From NCBI GenBank assembly GCA_963843525.1, contig CAWJKM010000007.1:868001-932000 (forward strand): a stretch of 64,000 nt of DNA, read 5' to 3'. The first letter of the stretch is position 1; every line of letters starts with the position of its first letter. The position numbers and the translations under genes are program-made. The DNA is from DATJPR01 sp963843525. Its GTDB lineage: Bacteria > Bacteroidota > Ignavibacteria > UBA10030 > UBA6906. Positions 36,646 to 46,900 of the stretch are shown piece by piece. The notes under the pieces are model-generated. The model saw only the letters and a list, made by a program, of their open reading frames with translations. It made no database searches and was not told the origin of the DNA.

Positions 36646-37320
36646 ATGAGGACTAAGGGAATGGAACAAAAATACTACCGCGGCTTCTCCCACGCACGCA
36701 GCATGACGAAGAAGCTCGTCGCGTGCATGGCAATTCTGGTCCTGACGCTTTGCGCAAGCATGGTTGCGAAGGCAGCCGGACCGATAATCAATGTCTGGTA
36801 CGGCTCACCGCAGAAGTTCGGCCAGATCGGCACCACGCAACGGTGGGTGAATATTCTGGGAGACATCTTCAGTGACAACGGTGTTAAATCGTTCACATAT
36901 ACGTTGAATGGCGGCTCGCCTGTCGACCTGAACTTCCTCGCCGACTCGCGCCGGATCGCCAAAGAGGGAAATTTCAACATTGATATCCTTGTACAGGATT
37001 TGAACCCCGGGGCGAATACGGTCGCCATCTCGGTGAAAAATGAAGGCGATACCATCACCACGGAGAACGTGGTGGTCGATTGGACTCCCGGCAAGGTCTG
37101 GCCGACTGCGTACTCGGTGGCATTGACGTCGGCCGCAGCACTTTCAGACTCTGTGCAAGTGAGCGATGGGAAGTGGACTGCCGACGCCAACGGCGTACGG
37201 ATTCAGGAACATGGCTACGATCGGATCATCATGATCGGCGATTCTACCTGGACCGACTATGAGATCACGGCGAAGGCGTATGTGAATTACATTGATACGT
37301 CGGATCACCGCATACAATAA
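36646..37320 (+). CDS. Secreted LamG-like/dockerin-like protein, 5' part
   Basis: The start is at ATG 36646 (36661 and 36703 are possible). The signal peptide core is KLVACMAILVLTLCASMVAKA. A beta-rich domain follows (IINVWYGSPQKFGQIG ... NWTPGKVWPTAYSVAL-like), then the first half of a concanavalin-like fold (DGKWTADANGVRIQEHGYDRIIMIGDSTWTDYEITAKAYV). The frame breaks near 37302: without one G, TSITAYNNVSGSPAVGF joins the next frame. The protein is predicted to be exported and to have no T9SS sorting signal of its own. Confidence 0.7.
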   Translation: MRTKGMEQKYYRGFSHARSMTKKLVACMAILVLTLCASMVAKAAGPIINVWYGSPQKFGQIGTTQRWVNILGDIFSDNGVKSFTYTLNGGSPVDLNFLADSRRIAKEGNFNIDILVQDLNPGANTVAISVKNEGDTITTENVVVDWTPGKVWPTAYSVALTSAAALSDSVQVSDGKWTADANGVRIQEHGYDRIIMIGDSTWTDYEITAKAYVNYIDTSDHRIQ

Positions 37321-38386
37321 TGTGAGCGGCTCTCCGGCAGTCGGGTTCATGATGCGCTGGAACGGGTTCACCGACGATCCGGTGTTCGACCCCGCGATCA
37401 CCCAGCCGAAGTCCGGGTATCTGCCGTTCGGAGCGCTGGGATGGTATGTGTATAAGGAGCACCACACAAACGGCCTGGTCGACCAGTGGCAGTTGCTCGG
37501 GAACAATCTTGTGACAATGGATTCAAACGTGACCTCGCCGCTTCCCATGGGCACATGGTTCAACTTGAAGATGCGCGTCGAGACCGCCGCCGGCCGGGGG
37601 AACTACAGCTTCAAGGCATGGCAGGAGGGGACTACCGAGCCTGCCACATGGCTGCTGACCGGCGTGGATCAGCCGGGCGATCCAACACACGGCTGTTTCA
37701 TGCTGATGGCCCATCATGTCGACGTGACGTTCAAGGATGTGCAGACGTCGCCGCTCGGCACCCCGCTGCGCGTCGATGCCAAAGCCATCCTCGAAGGAGC
37801 ATACGCCGGTTCCGGCACTATGAACAAAACCTTGAAGACCAATGGCACATTGGCAACGCAATTCCCCGGAGTGGATATTCCGGCCGAAGCGGTCGATACT
37901 GTTTCCGTCGAGGTCCGCGACTCGGCGGATGCCTCGAAAGGAGCGATTCAACGCTCGCGAACTGCCTGGTTGCTGACAGACGGGACACTCAAAACGTTCA
38001 GCGATACTTCAAAGGCGTATGTGGAATTCAGTGGACTGGATGCCGGAAACTACTTTATCGTCATCCATCACCGAAATCATCTGGCGGTGATGAGTGCAGC
38101 GGCGGTGTCACTCAGCGGGACCAGTGCTCGGTATGATTTTACGACCGGCCAGGAGAAGGCGTACGGGACGAACCCGATGAAGCAGCTAGGTTCCGGGATA
38201 TACGGCATGTATTCGGGTGATGCAAACGGCTGCTGGGATCGTAACGGCATCAGATGCGAATGGCGTATTCGGTGCGCTCAATGCAACGGGGTACAACATC
38301 AACGATGTGAATCTGTCGGGCTTTGTGACGGCGGCTGATGCGAATTTATATTTGGGAACCTCAATAAATCGACGCAGGTGCCGTAA
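37292..38386 (+). CDS. Secreted LamG-like/dockerin-like protein, 3' part
   Basis: This continues the LamG-like domain (GFMMRWNGFTDD ... WFNLKMRVETAAGRGNYSFKAW ... HHVDVTFKDVQ). Next comes a conserved ~150-residue module (VDAKAILEGAYAG ... NYFIVIHHRNHLAVMSAAAVSL) shared with the protease at 43910. The end holds two calcium-loop repeats: GDANGxGIVTASD and DVNLSGFVTAAD, both D-x-N-x-x-G-x-V-x-x-x-D as in dockerins. Two further indels are needed to read this: an extra C near 38230 and a missing T near 38351; corrected, the protein ends ...NKSTQVP at 38386. In the raw sequence the frame closes at 38338. Confidence 0.65.
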
Positions 38387-38445
38387 CCCGACGGCAGGGG
38401 AAACAAAGGATCTCATCCACACCAAAAGACAGAAGGCAGACCACC

Positions 38446-39031
38446 ATGCGAACATGGATTCATTGTTGTGCTGTTCATCGGAATGTTGGGAATGACGGCT
38501 TCGGCACAGGAGTCGTGCACGAACACGATCACCAATTTCCAGAGAGTGGGAAGTGTTTATTCGTTCGACATTTACGCGAAAAGCACGGGGACGACACTGA
38601 GAGTGGGGACGTGTAGCTTCTATTTGGACTTCAACTTTAACGCGCTGGGAAGTCCGACGTTGACGAATGTAAACCCGAGCTATAGCAGCGCCGATGGGTC
38701 AACACACGACTACGCGCGGATGGTGGTGGAGATCAACTCCAACAAGATCGCCGTACGGTACAGTTCACAGGAAACAACAGTCGGCCGAGCGGGGACGATC
38801 TTGTCGACGAGTGGCACGGGAGATCTGTTTTGCACGGTGAATTTAACGATCACGGATCCCGCACAATTGTCAGGTCTGACCTGGGACGTTTTGAACTCGA
38901 GCCGTGACGGATGCCAGATCGATTGCGGTCGCGATACGGCGTATGCGGGGTCGGACAATTCGCTCCTCCCGATCACCCTTTCCTCGTTCGTCGCCATGGC
39001 ACAGTCGAACCCGACGTCGGTCCGCTGGTGA
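38446..39031 (+). CDS. Cohesin-like protein with T9SS signal, 5' part
   Basis: The signal peptide reads MRTWIHCVLFIGMLGMTASAQ if one T is removed from TTGTTGTG near 38464; as given, the open frame starts at GTG 38468. The following ~150 residues form a beta-sandwich-like domain (YSFDIYAKSTGTTLRVGTCSFYLDFNFNALG ... VEINSNKIAVRYSSQ ... TGDLFCTVNLTI) with the layout of cohesin or CBM-like domains. The frame stops at 39031 where one C is missing (gtccgctggtgaactgg). It begins 59 bases after the dockerin-like protein. Confidence 0.65.
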
Positions 39032-39570
39032 ACTGGAGGGCCACTGTGAGTGAGATCGACAACTACGGGTTTGAAGTGCAGCGCTCGGCGGATAGGCTCC
39101 TCGGGTTCACCACGCTGGAGGGAAGTTTTCAGGCTGGGCATGGAACAACGCTGGAAGCGCATACCTACAGCTATGTGGACAAGACCGCAACTCCGTCGGA
39201 ACCATGGTACCGCTTGAAGCAAACTGACCTCAACGGGAAAATCAATTACTCCGAGCCGGTCAACGCATCGACCACTACCGGCATCGATCAGGAGACTGCT
39301 CCAAAGGTCTTCGCGCTGTACCCAAATTACCCCAACCCGTTCAATCCGACCACGACGATACGCTTCACTGTCGAGCAAACCGGGCCCGCAACACTTGTCG
39401 TGTATAACTTGGTGGGGCAGGCGGTCGCAACGCTGTTCAATGACGTTGCGTCAGCCGGTCGCTACCAGACTGTCCGGTTCGACGCGGGAAAGCTTGCGAG
39501 CGGTATGTACATTTATCGTCTCCAGAGCGGCAACAAGATCCAGGTCCGAAAGCTTGCGCTTGTGAAATGA
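39028..39570 (+). CDS. Cohesin-like protein with T9SS signal, 3' part
   Basis: This part holds an FnIII-like linker (NWRATVSEIDNYGFEVQRSADRLLGF ... EPWYRLKQTDLNGKINYSEPV) and a type A T9SS C-terminal sorting domain (NYPNPFNPTTTIRFTVEQ, VVYNLVGQAVATL, LASGMYIYRLQSGN, KLALVK). The same frame is open back to 38911 but the upstream codons are not part of the protein. Joined with the 5' part, this is a ~370-residue surface protein that should be exported by T9SS and anchored to the outer membrane. Confidence 0.8.
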   Translation: MNWRATVSEIDNYGFEVQRSADRLLGFTTLEGSFQAGHGTTLEAHTYSYVDKTATPSEPWYRLKQTDLNGKINYSEPVNASTTTGIDQETAPKVFALYPNYPNPFNPTTTIRFTVEQTGPATLVVYNLVGQAVATLFNDVASAGRYQTVRFDAGKLASGMYIYRLQSGNKIQVRKLALVK

Positions 39571-39830
39571 ATGTGGCCGTTATTAGCCATTTGCAGGAAA
39601 TGAGAACCAGCTGATCTCTTAACCCTGATTTCAGACGGGTATGCCCCAATTTGAAGTGGCATAATATTTGGATATGGTAGGCCGTGCTCGTTTTCGGCAG
39701 GTCTTCTGTTCTGTGTACATATTGGGCAAGTTGAATTTTGATGTAGAGTTGCCATTTTCGGGTTTCTTCCGTCTTTTGGCTGCGCTCCGCTGGAATAGCA
39801 AGGAGCGGCAATGTTTGTTCATTTCCGGGA

Positions 39831-40811
39831 ATGAAAATGAAATCTGCACTTGTTTGCGGCGCCGGAGGATTTATCGGGGGCCATTTGGTAAAGTATCTGA
39901 AGGATCGGGGATACTGGGTGAGAGGCGTGGATCTCAAGGAGCACGAGTTCACCCGGCTGCCGGCGGACGATTTTGTGGTCGGCGATCTGCGCGAACAGTC
40001 AGTCGTGCGCTCCGTGCTCGATCGGCCTTTCGATGAGGTCTATCAGCTTGCGGCCGATATGGGGGGCGCGGGATACATTTTTACGGGCGAGCATGACGCC
40101 AACGTGATGCATAACTCGGCCACCATCAATCTCAACGTCGTGGAACAGGCGCGCCTCGTCGGTGTCCGGAATATTTTCTACTCGTCTTCCGCATGCATGT
40201 ACCCGGAGTACAACCAGAAAGATCCCGACAATCCGAAGTGCTCTGAAGATTCCGCATATCCGGCTGCGCCGGATAGTGAGTATGGCTGGGAAAAACTCTT
40301 TAGCGAGCGATTATACCTGGCCTATCACCGGAACTACGGTTCCCGGGTGCATATTGCCCGGTTCCACAATATCTTCGGCCCCGAAGGAACGTGGACCGGA
40401 GGAAGAGAAAAGGCACCCGCTGCAATGTGCCGAAAGGTGGCTGAGGCGGATAATGGAAGCTCGATCGAGGTCTGGGGGGACGGTAAGCAAACACGATCGT
40501 TCCTTTATATCGACGAGTGCCTTGAAGGAGTCCGCAGGCTGATGGATTCGAACTTCCTCGGGCCTGTGAATATCGGATCTGAAGAGATGGTGAGTATCAA
40601 TCAGCTTGCCGAAACAGTGATGGATATTGCCGGCAAGCAGCTCCATATCAATCATGTGCCCGGCCCATTGGGTGTTCGCGGGAGAAATTCCGACAACCAC
40701 CTTATCCGCGAAAAACTGGGGTGGGCGCCAAACATGATGCTCCGCGATGGATTGGCGAAGACCTATGCCTGGATAAGCAAGCAGGTCGAAGCCGCTGTGG
40801 CAAAGATGTAA
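39831..40811 (+). CDS. GDP-mannose 3,5-epimerase-like SDR
   Basis: The 326-residue extended SDR has the NAD site GAGGFIG (residues 10-16). The next features, YQLAADMGGAGYIFTGEHDANVMHNSATINLNVVEQARLVGV and FYSSSACMYPEYNQ (active-site Ser/Cys region), closely follow plant-type GDP-mannose 3,5-epimerases; SEYGWEKLFSERLYLAY carries the catalytic YxxxK. The enzyme would convert GDP-D-mannose to GDP-L-galactose (and GDP-L-gulose), a donor for surface polysaccharide. dTDP- or GDP-sugar epimerase/dehydratase relatives are the alternative. It sits apart from the transferases, near the initiating sugar transferase. Confidence 0.8.
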   Translation: MKMKSALVCGAGGFIGGHLVKYLKDRGYWVRGVDLKEHEFTRLPADDFVVGDLREQSVVRSVLDRPFDEVYQLAADMGGAGYIFTGEHDANVMHNSATINLNVVEQARLVGVRNIFYSSSACMYPEYNQKDPDNPKCSEDSAYPAAPDSEYGWEKLFSERLYLAYHRNYGSRVHIARFHNIFGPEGTWTGGREKAPAAMCRKVAEADNGSSIEVWGDGKQTRSFLYIDECLEGVRRLMDSNFLGPVNIGSEEMVSINQLAETVMDIAGKQLHINHVPGPLGVRGRNSDNHLIREKLGWAPNMMLRDGLAKTYAWISKQVEAAVAKM

Positions 40812-41165
40812 AGATGTAGTGTCTGTTCCGTTCACCTGCACTGACTCGCAGGCCGTGCTTCTGGGTCTCCCGAAGAGCGCCGTGAACGTTGCTCATTGGA
40901 ATAGCAGAGAGAGTTGCTTGTCTGTGGCGACCCGTTTGCGAGAAGCGAGAGTGAGGAAGTGCGCTTCATGCGTTCATCGCACTGTGTCAGGTGTTCCGCG
41001 ATGATTGAACGCTCGTAGTCTTCATCCCCGTCCGTAACCTGTTCACCGTCCAACGTTCTGCCGTGCTCGCAGAACTCTCCTTTTTATTCGCTTTTTTGTA
41101 GAGTTTCCAGCGGCCAGTCAGTTTGACCGGCAACGTGTGCTATTGCGTTTTTTTCCCAATTTTCC
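40812..41165. other. Intergenic stretch, no gene recognised
   Basis: No coding signal, repeat or RNA structure is evident between the epimerase-like gene and the promoter upstream of the sugar transferase. Confidence 0.4.
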
Positions 41166-41194
41166 TTGACACCAATGTCTGTATTCAATATATT
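41166..41194 (+). promoter_or_regulatory. Strong sigma70-like promoter before the sugar transferase
   Basis: TTGACA (41166-41171, perfect) and TATATT (41189-41194) are 17 bases apart. The start codon at 41228 lies 33 bases after the -10 box. This is the best promoter match in the window. Confidence 0.55.
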
Positions 41195-41227
41195 CACGAT
41201 ATCTAAAAAATTTAGCGTTTATCCATA

Positions 41228-42673
41228 ATGGCCCTCCCCCTGGCTGCTCGAACCTCTATCCATCGCAATTGGAAAGCGCTGAATGCGACTATCGGCATAA
41301 TGTCCGATGTCGTTGTCCTGCTTCTGACCTACGCACTTTCCCTTTTTGTGTATCAGATGGTAAAGGGAAGGATGGCGAACGTCTTCCATCATGACTTTTA
41401 TCTTCTCTTCTCCATTTCGGTGTACATCGTCACGTTCACGATGCTGGGGATTTATAGGAAGATCACCTATTCCACATTTGGCTCTCAGATGTACGCCGCT
41501 GCAAAGGGTCATGTGTACAGCAGTGTCATCCTCTTTGCCACCGTTCGTTTGTTTGGAGAGATCATCCCGAAGCCGGGATTCTTCGCGTATCTTGTCGCGT
41601 TTTATCCGTTCGTCTACTTTGCGGTCTGGAGTGTGGTGCGAAAAAATCTCTCGGGGCTCCGAAGGCACGGGCTGGGACGGAGGAACACGATTGCAATCGG
41701 ATCCGATCCGGATTTTCATGAACTCCTGCGCCGTGTCGACAAAAACGCCGGCTTGAAATTCAACCTGGTCGGCACCCTCCGCTCGACGAAAGAGAACCCC
41801 TCGGACAAGTTCGATCATGTCAACGTCGATTCCGTGAAGCGAATGATCAGTGAAAACGAGATCGACCAGATCATCTTCTCCTCGTCGTATCAACTGAACG
41901 GCTCGTTCGATTCGTTGCACGAGCTCTGCCGGCGCAATGGGATTTCGATGCGCATCGTGTCGCAGGAATCGGATTTTCTCTTCTCGAAGGTCGGGCTGCG
42001 CGATATCACGGGGATTCCCATCTACGTGCCGGAAGCGGTGAGGCTGCAATTGCTGAAGGGGGTGCTGAAGCGGTCGTTCGACGTGATGGGCGCATTGTTG
42101 TTGTTGATCGTCTTCTCTCCGGTGTTCCTGGCCGTCTCGATTGCGATCAAACTGGAATCCCGCGGTCCGGTGTTCTTCCGCCACCTCCGTTCGCTGGGGG
42201 CAGGGGACAGGCCGTTCCACTTCCTGAAATTCCGAAGCATGCACCCGCACGCCGACAAGGAGAAGGCGAACCTTCTCGGTCACAACGAAAGCGACGGGGC
42301 CCTCTTCAAAATGAAGGATGACCCCAGGCTCACCCGGGTGGGGCGCGTCATCAGAAAATTCAGTATCGACGAACTCCCCCAACTGATCAACGTCCTCAAG
42401 GGCGACATGAGTCTTGTGGGTCCGAGGCCCTTGCCGGTGACCGACTACGCGCAGATCGACGAGAACGATCACATCGGCGGCTACCTGCACCTCCGCTCAA
42501 AAGTGAAGCCGGGCATGACCGGTCTCTGGCAGGTGTCCGGTCGCTCCGACCTCGGCTTCCGCGAGATGGTGATGCTCGATCTGTACTACATCGAGAACCA
42601 GACGCTGCTGTTCGATATCGAAATCCTGGCGCAGACGGTGCCGGTGGTGGTGTTTGGCAGAGGAGCATATTAG
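41228..42673 (+). CDS. Undecaprenyl-phosphate sugar phosphotransferase (initiating)
   Basis: The 481-residue protein has four or five N-terminal membrane helices, a CoA-binding-like central domain (RNTIAIGSDPDFHELLRRV) and a C-terminal Bac_transf domain. The last begins KRSFDVMGALLLLIVFSPVFL and contains FLKFRSMHPHADKEK, DELPQLINVLKGDMSLVGPRPLPV and KPGMTGLWQVSGRSDL. It transfers a sugar-1-phosphate to undecaprenyl phosphate, the first step of repeat-unit assembly (WcaJ/WbaP type). No clear Shine-Dalgarno precedes ATG 41228. It serves the polysaccharide cluster despite being 5 kb away from it. Confidence 0.92.
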   Translation: MALPLAARTSIHRNWKALNATIGIMSDVVVLLLTYALSLFVYQMVKGRMANVFHHDFYLLFSISVYIVTFTMLGIYRKITYSTFGSQMYAAAKGHVYSSVILFATVRLFGEIIPKPGFFAYLVAFYPFVYFAVWSVVRKNLSGLRRHGLGRRNTIAIGSDPDFHELLRRVDKNAGLKFNLVGTLRSTKENPSDKFDHVNVDSVKRMISENEIDQIIFSSSYQLNGSFDSLHELCRRNGISMRIVSQESDFLFSKVGLRDITGIPIYVPEAVRLQLLKGVLKRSFDVMGALLLLIVFSPVFLAVSIAIKLESRGPVFFRHLRSLGAGDRPFHFLKFRSMHPHADKEKANLLGHNESDGALFKMKDDPRLTRVGRVIRKFSIDELPQLINVLKGDMSLVGPRPLPVTDYAQIDENDHIGGYLHLRSKVKPGMTGLWQVSGRSDLGFREMVMLDLYYIENQTLLFDIEILAQTVPVVVFGRGAY

Positions 42674-42776
42674 CGGCTGGGGAGCAAAGGGAAGGGGGGA
42701 GGGGGGGAAGATGGGAGGGGGGGAAGAGGAGAAGGGGAGAAGATGAGAAGAGGAGAAGATGGGAAGGGGAGATGGC
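42674..42776. repeat. Polypurine tract, left flank of four-helix-bundle gene
   Basis: The + strand reads almost only A and G (ggggagaagatgagaagagg and similar). It lies between two convergent genes and is the approximate inverted complement of the pyrimidine tract at 43255-43345. Confidence 0.85.
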
Positions 42777-43154
42777 TCAGGGTTTCCACTTTTCCGCCTG
42801 GTTTTCCATTGTTACAAGCTTGCCGATTATCCGCTCATAAGTCATTTTGAGTGTCGCAACGTCCTCTTTCTGCAGATAGCCGCATTCCCTGCAAAAATCC
42901 AACCACACTTCAGTTTCCGCTGATTCACTTTCCGCGTCGGACAGCTTCGAAATGAAGGCGGCCGGGTATCGACGCTTACGATATGCCTCTGCGATATTTG
43001 CGCAAACCGATCGTGAAGACCTTCGGATCTGATCGACAAGAGAGTATCTCTCCTCCTTCGGAAATGCTTTCGTCAATCCGAAAACCTTCATTGCTGACTC
43101 GAACGACATTTTAAAAACGTCGAGATCCTCATGTGATCGAAACAGTCTATTCAA
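42777..43154 (-). CDS. Four-helix-bundle protein (23S rRNA IVP/TIGR02436 family)
   Basis: The 125-residue protein starts at TTG 43154 with GGAGG about 9 bases upstream. It shows the family pattern: SHEDLDVFKMSFESAMKVFGLTKAFPKEERYSLVDQIRRSSRSVCANIAEAYRKRR, then AESESAETEVWLDFCRECGYL and a final helix. These four-helix proteins were first seen inside 23S rRNA intervening sequences and are relatives of Avd accessory proteins; their function when free-standing is unknown. There is no rRNA here. The gene is enclosed by inverted polypurine/polypyrimidine tracts, as is the second copy at 52022. Confidence 0.9.
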   Translation of the reverse strand: MNRLFRSHEDLDVFKMSFESAMKVFGLTKAFPKEERYSLVDQIRRSSRSVCANIAEAYRKRRYPAAFISKLSDAESESAETEVWLDFCRECGYLQKEDVATLKMTYERIIGKLVTMENQAEKWKP

Positions 43155-43254
43155 ATCTTTTGACCTCCATAATTCATCTGAAGTCGTCCTTGGGAATCTG
43201 ACAAGCCTCCCAAAGTATTACGGTCTCAGGAGAAGTTTTCCGATTGTCGGTACA

Positions 43255-43345
43255 TCTTTTTCTCCCTTTCTCCCTTTCTCCCTTTCTCCCATTCTCCCTT
43301 TCCCCCATTCTCCCCTTCTCCCCCTCCCCCCCTCTCCCTCTTCTC
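43255..43345. repeat. Polypyrimidine tract, right flank of four-helix-bundle gene
   Basis: Repeated ctccctttctccc-type units occupy the + strand. Read on the other strand this is gggagaaagggagaa, so it mirrors the tract at 42674-42776. The rest of 43155-43909 holds no gene I can support. Confidence 0.85.
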
Positions 43346-43909
43346 GGCACCTGCTTTCATTTCTGCTAATTGGGGCATACCAACTCATTCTTCACACGAG
43401 TGCCATTTGAATCCAGAAAAAAAATTCCCCAATGCCCGCACGCATTGGCAACTGTTGTGATATATTAAGGTAAGCACTGTCGAAAGCTTGCTGAATCGTG
43501 CTGACGCGCAGTGCGAACTCTCCCCTGATATGTCGCTGGACATCTCCGATAATTGCTCACCGAGTATGTCCTCGATGTACCGCTGTGACCCTTCGAAGTG
43601 TTTTTCCCTTTGGCTTGATTCCGCGTTTGTGCCGCCGGCTTGAAGTGCACCTTCTTGCGGAGGGACACCGTGATAGCGAATGGGCAGCAGAGCGACGCGT
43701 TACTCTGTTGGTGCATCTTCGTTGTTTCAATCCATTCTTCTGCGCCTTGCCAAAGGCCGGCACCTCGCGCAGTGTCGAACACAATTTCCTCAGTCTGTAC
43801 AAACCGACAACTCTGATCCGGTCTGGATTGCCCCACGATCGTTTTTCAGGAATGAATGGTAACGCACCTGGTCCATAAAAGTCCGAGAACTCATTTCAGG
43901 AGGAATACC
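43346..43909. other. Gene-free stretch before the subtilase
   Basis: Open frames on both strands here have atypical composition (Arg, Cys and Pro rich) and no domain. An AT-rich tgatatattaag near 43460 could be part of a promoter for the protease, but no -35 box with good spacing is seen. Confidence 0.4.
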
Positions 43910-46900
43910 ATGGTTCGCAATCGTCTTCTTCTGTTTCTCCTTTCCTCGATTCTCTGGTTTGGCAGCGGATCCTCGCCTGCGACCGGGCAAACATCGCGGA
44001 AGCTTGATCCCGCTCTCGCACGGGCTCTCGTAGTGATGAACGTCCAGAATCCCCGTTTGTCGGGGATTGATGCGCGGCTGCCCGTCGGAGTAACGGCCAA
44101 TGGTGTGGGCTCAAGCGTAGGGGTTCTCGTCAAGGGAGGACGAATGGTCGACGGAACCATTGTGAGCCTGGGGGGCCGCGTGGGATCCCGGCACGGTTCC
44201 ATCGTGACGGCAACCATCCCGCTGGTCAATGTCGAGAGATTGGCCGAGTCGGCTGATGTGGAGTACGTCGAAGCATCTCGAATACTCACGTCAAATCTCG
44301 ACCTGAGCATGCCGAAAACCGGTGCTGACGTTCTTCACAATCAATCAGACCCCGCACTGAAAATCACGGGGAAAGGAGTGATCATCGGATTTACCGATAC
44401 CGGCATCGAAACCGGACTCCCGAACTTCAGGACTGCGGACGGCAGGTCAAGAGTCCTCTACGTGTGGGATCAGTATGAGACCGGAGCACCTCCGGCCGGT
44501 TTCACCTATGGTACCGAACACGATTCGAGCGAGATCAACAACGGAACGTACAGCATGTCTGATGGCGGCGAGCATGGCACGCATGTCTCGGGCATTGCAG
44601 CCGGTAACGGTCTCCCGGGAGGAGTGTATATAGGAATGGCCCCGGAGGCGGACATTATCATGGTCTCAAACTGGGGAGACGACCTGTGGAATCACGGAGA
44701 GACAACAGTCGGCACTCTTGATGGGTATGACTACATCCGCGGCAAGGCAAACGCCCTCGGGAAGCGTTTTGTGATCAATACGAGTCAGGGGACAAACATG
44801 GGGCCGCACGACGGCACCACACTGTTCGAGCAGGCCGTGAATGCCGATGTGACCGCAGGAGCGATAATCTGTCTGTCGGCAGGGAATGAAGCAGTGAGCC
44901 AGCGTCACGCCTCGGTGACGGTTCCCAAGGCCGGGTCCGTGGAATGCGACTTCCATTTCCTTGAGGGGCCCTCGTATACACTTCCGCTCGACATCTGGTA
45001 CAAAAGGAACGATCGCCTCCAGATTGAGATACGGAAGAAGAGCGGGGGGGTGTATAGTGCTCCGGTGGTGCCGGAGTCATCACAGGAATTCCATTTCGAT
45101 TCGGTGACAGTGGCAATCATCAACACGACTGATTCTCCTCTCAACGGGGACAATGAGATGTATCTTACCGTCACGTCGACGCTGACATTGACTTCACCCC
45201 TTGTGATGTCGATTCGGTTTTCTCCTGCCGCGGGGAATACTCTTCCCGATGGTGGAAGGGTCGACATGTGGTGGGAAAGGAACTACCAGGTTGCTTTTCT
45301 CACACACATTGATGCCTCGATGACTATCGGAATGCCGGGGTGCGCCGATTCGGCCATCACGGTGGCATCATATAATAACCGGGAGGGTTATGGTTCGGTG
45401 GACGATATCTCACAGTTCAGTGCCCTGGGCCCCAGGAGGGATGGGGTGCTGAAACCTGATATCGCTGGATTGGGCGGGCGGATTATCTCCTCGCTTCCCT
45501 CAGGCTGGGGGGAGATGAGTGGCACAAGCATGTCGTCCCCTCACGTTGCCGGGGCGGTGGCATTGCTTCTCCAGCAGCATCCGACGTGGAGCAATGCGGA
45601 GGTCCGTTGGGTCCTGGAACATACTGCGGTTGCCGACGGAAAAACGGGAACAGTTCCCAACAGCGAGTGGGGTTACGGGAAGCTGAATGTCATGCGTGCC
45701 AGCGGGTACGTCCCACCAAAACCGCCGACGTTTACCGCGCTCACCTTGAATGGGACGGATGCTACGCTCACCTGGACGGACCCGACACAATACATCGACG
45801 GCTCACCACTTACGACGCTCTCAGATATTCTTGTCGTTCGCAACGACGAGGTCATTGCCACAGTGGCCCCCGGAGTGAAGACGTATGTAAACCACGGCCT
45901 CACAGAGGGTGTGTATGTGTACCACCTTCTCGCTCGTACGTCCTCGGGACTCGTAAGCGGGAACAGCCAAAACAGGATGGTGAATCTGTTTAAAAAGCAT
46001 AATCCTCTCCTCCTTGTCGATGATGATGGAGGCGGAAGCGTTCAGGGGTATTTCACCGATGCGCTTGCCGCATGTGGAAGGACGTATGACTACTGGGAGA
46101 CCGCGCAGTATGGCCCCGTTTCGGCCGATGTCCTGAACCAATACGTGTCCACGTCCGGGGGAGCAATCTGGTTCACCGGCACGGACTATTTGACGGCTCT
46201 GGATACGTCCGAGCAATCCGCCCTCAAAACCTATCTCGGCAATCAAGGACGCCTGTTCATCACCGGCCAGGATATCGGTTATTACCTGGACGCGACGGGT
46301 GCGTCGAGCTTCATGAGCACGTACCTCAAAGCGACCTATGTTCAGGACGATGTCGGTCTGCGTGGGATCAAGGGCGCTCCGGGAGATATCCTGAGTGGAT
46401 TGCTTTGCCCGATTGCCGGAGGCACGGGAGCAAACAACCAGGATTACCCTGATGAAGTCAATCCCGTTTCTCCCGCGACGTCGATCCTGCTCTATGACGC
46501 TTCATTCGGTTTCAGCCTTGGCGCGGCCGCACAAAAGGCCGGCGCAAAGGAGCCGCCGACCACGGAGGGAATATCCGGCACCGGGACAGCCGGCTTGAAG
46601 TATACGTCCGGGAATGGCAGGGTGGTCTATTTCGCGTTTGGATTCGAAGGGATCGACGTGGCACAAAACCGGAACGATGTTATGAAAAAGGTAACGGATT
46701 GGCTGTTCGGTTCGCCTGTCCGTTGGTCATCGAAGATTACTGTAAGCGATAATTGCAGCGCCAGCGGACAACTTGAAATAGGCCAGGCCGTGACGGCAAC
46801 GGACGGCGTGGACACTCAGTTAGGGGAGAGCGAGCTCCCTGCCGTGCCTGCAAGCGGAGTGTTTGATGCACGGTTTATCCTGCGCACGACGCCTCCGGTG

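Noticed and set aside
41219..42490. 423-codon minus-strand frame opposite the sugar transferase
   Set aside because: Its composition is His, Arg and Glu rich without any motif, and the + strand Bac_transf protein is unambiguous.
42674..43345. CRISPR array or tandem minisatellite interpretation of the purine/pyrimidine tracts
   Set aside because: Units are irregular in length, there are no unique spacers, and the tracts invert between flanks.
43465..43878. Open frames on both strands before the protease
   Set aside because: Products are Arg/Cys/Pro rich, mutually overlapping, with no ribosome site or family signature.
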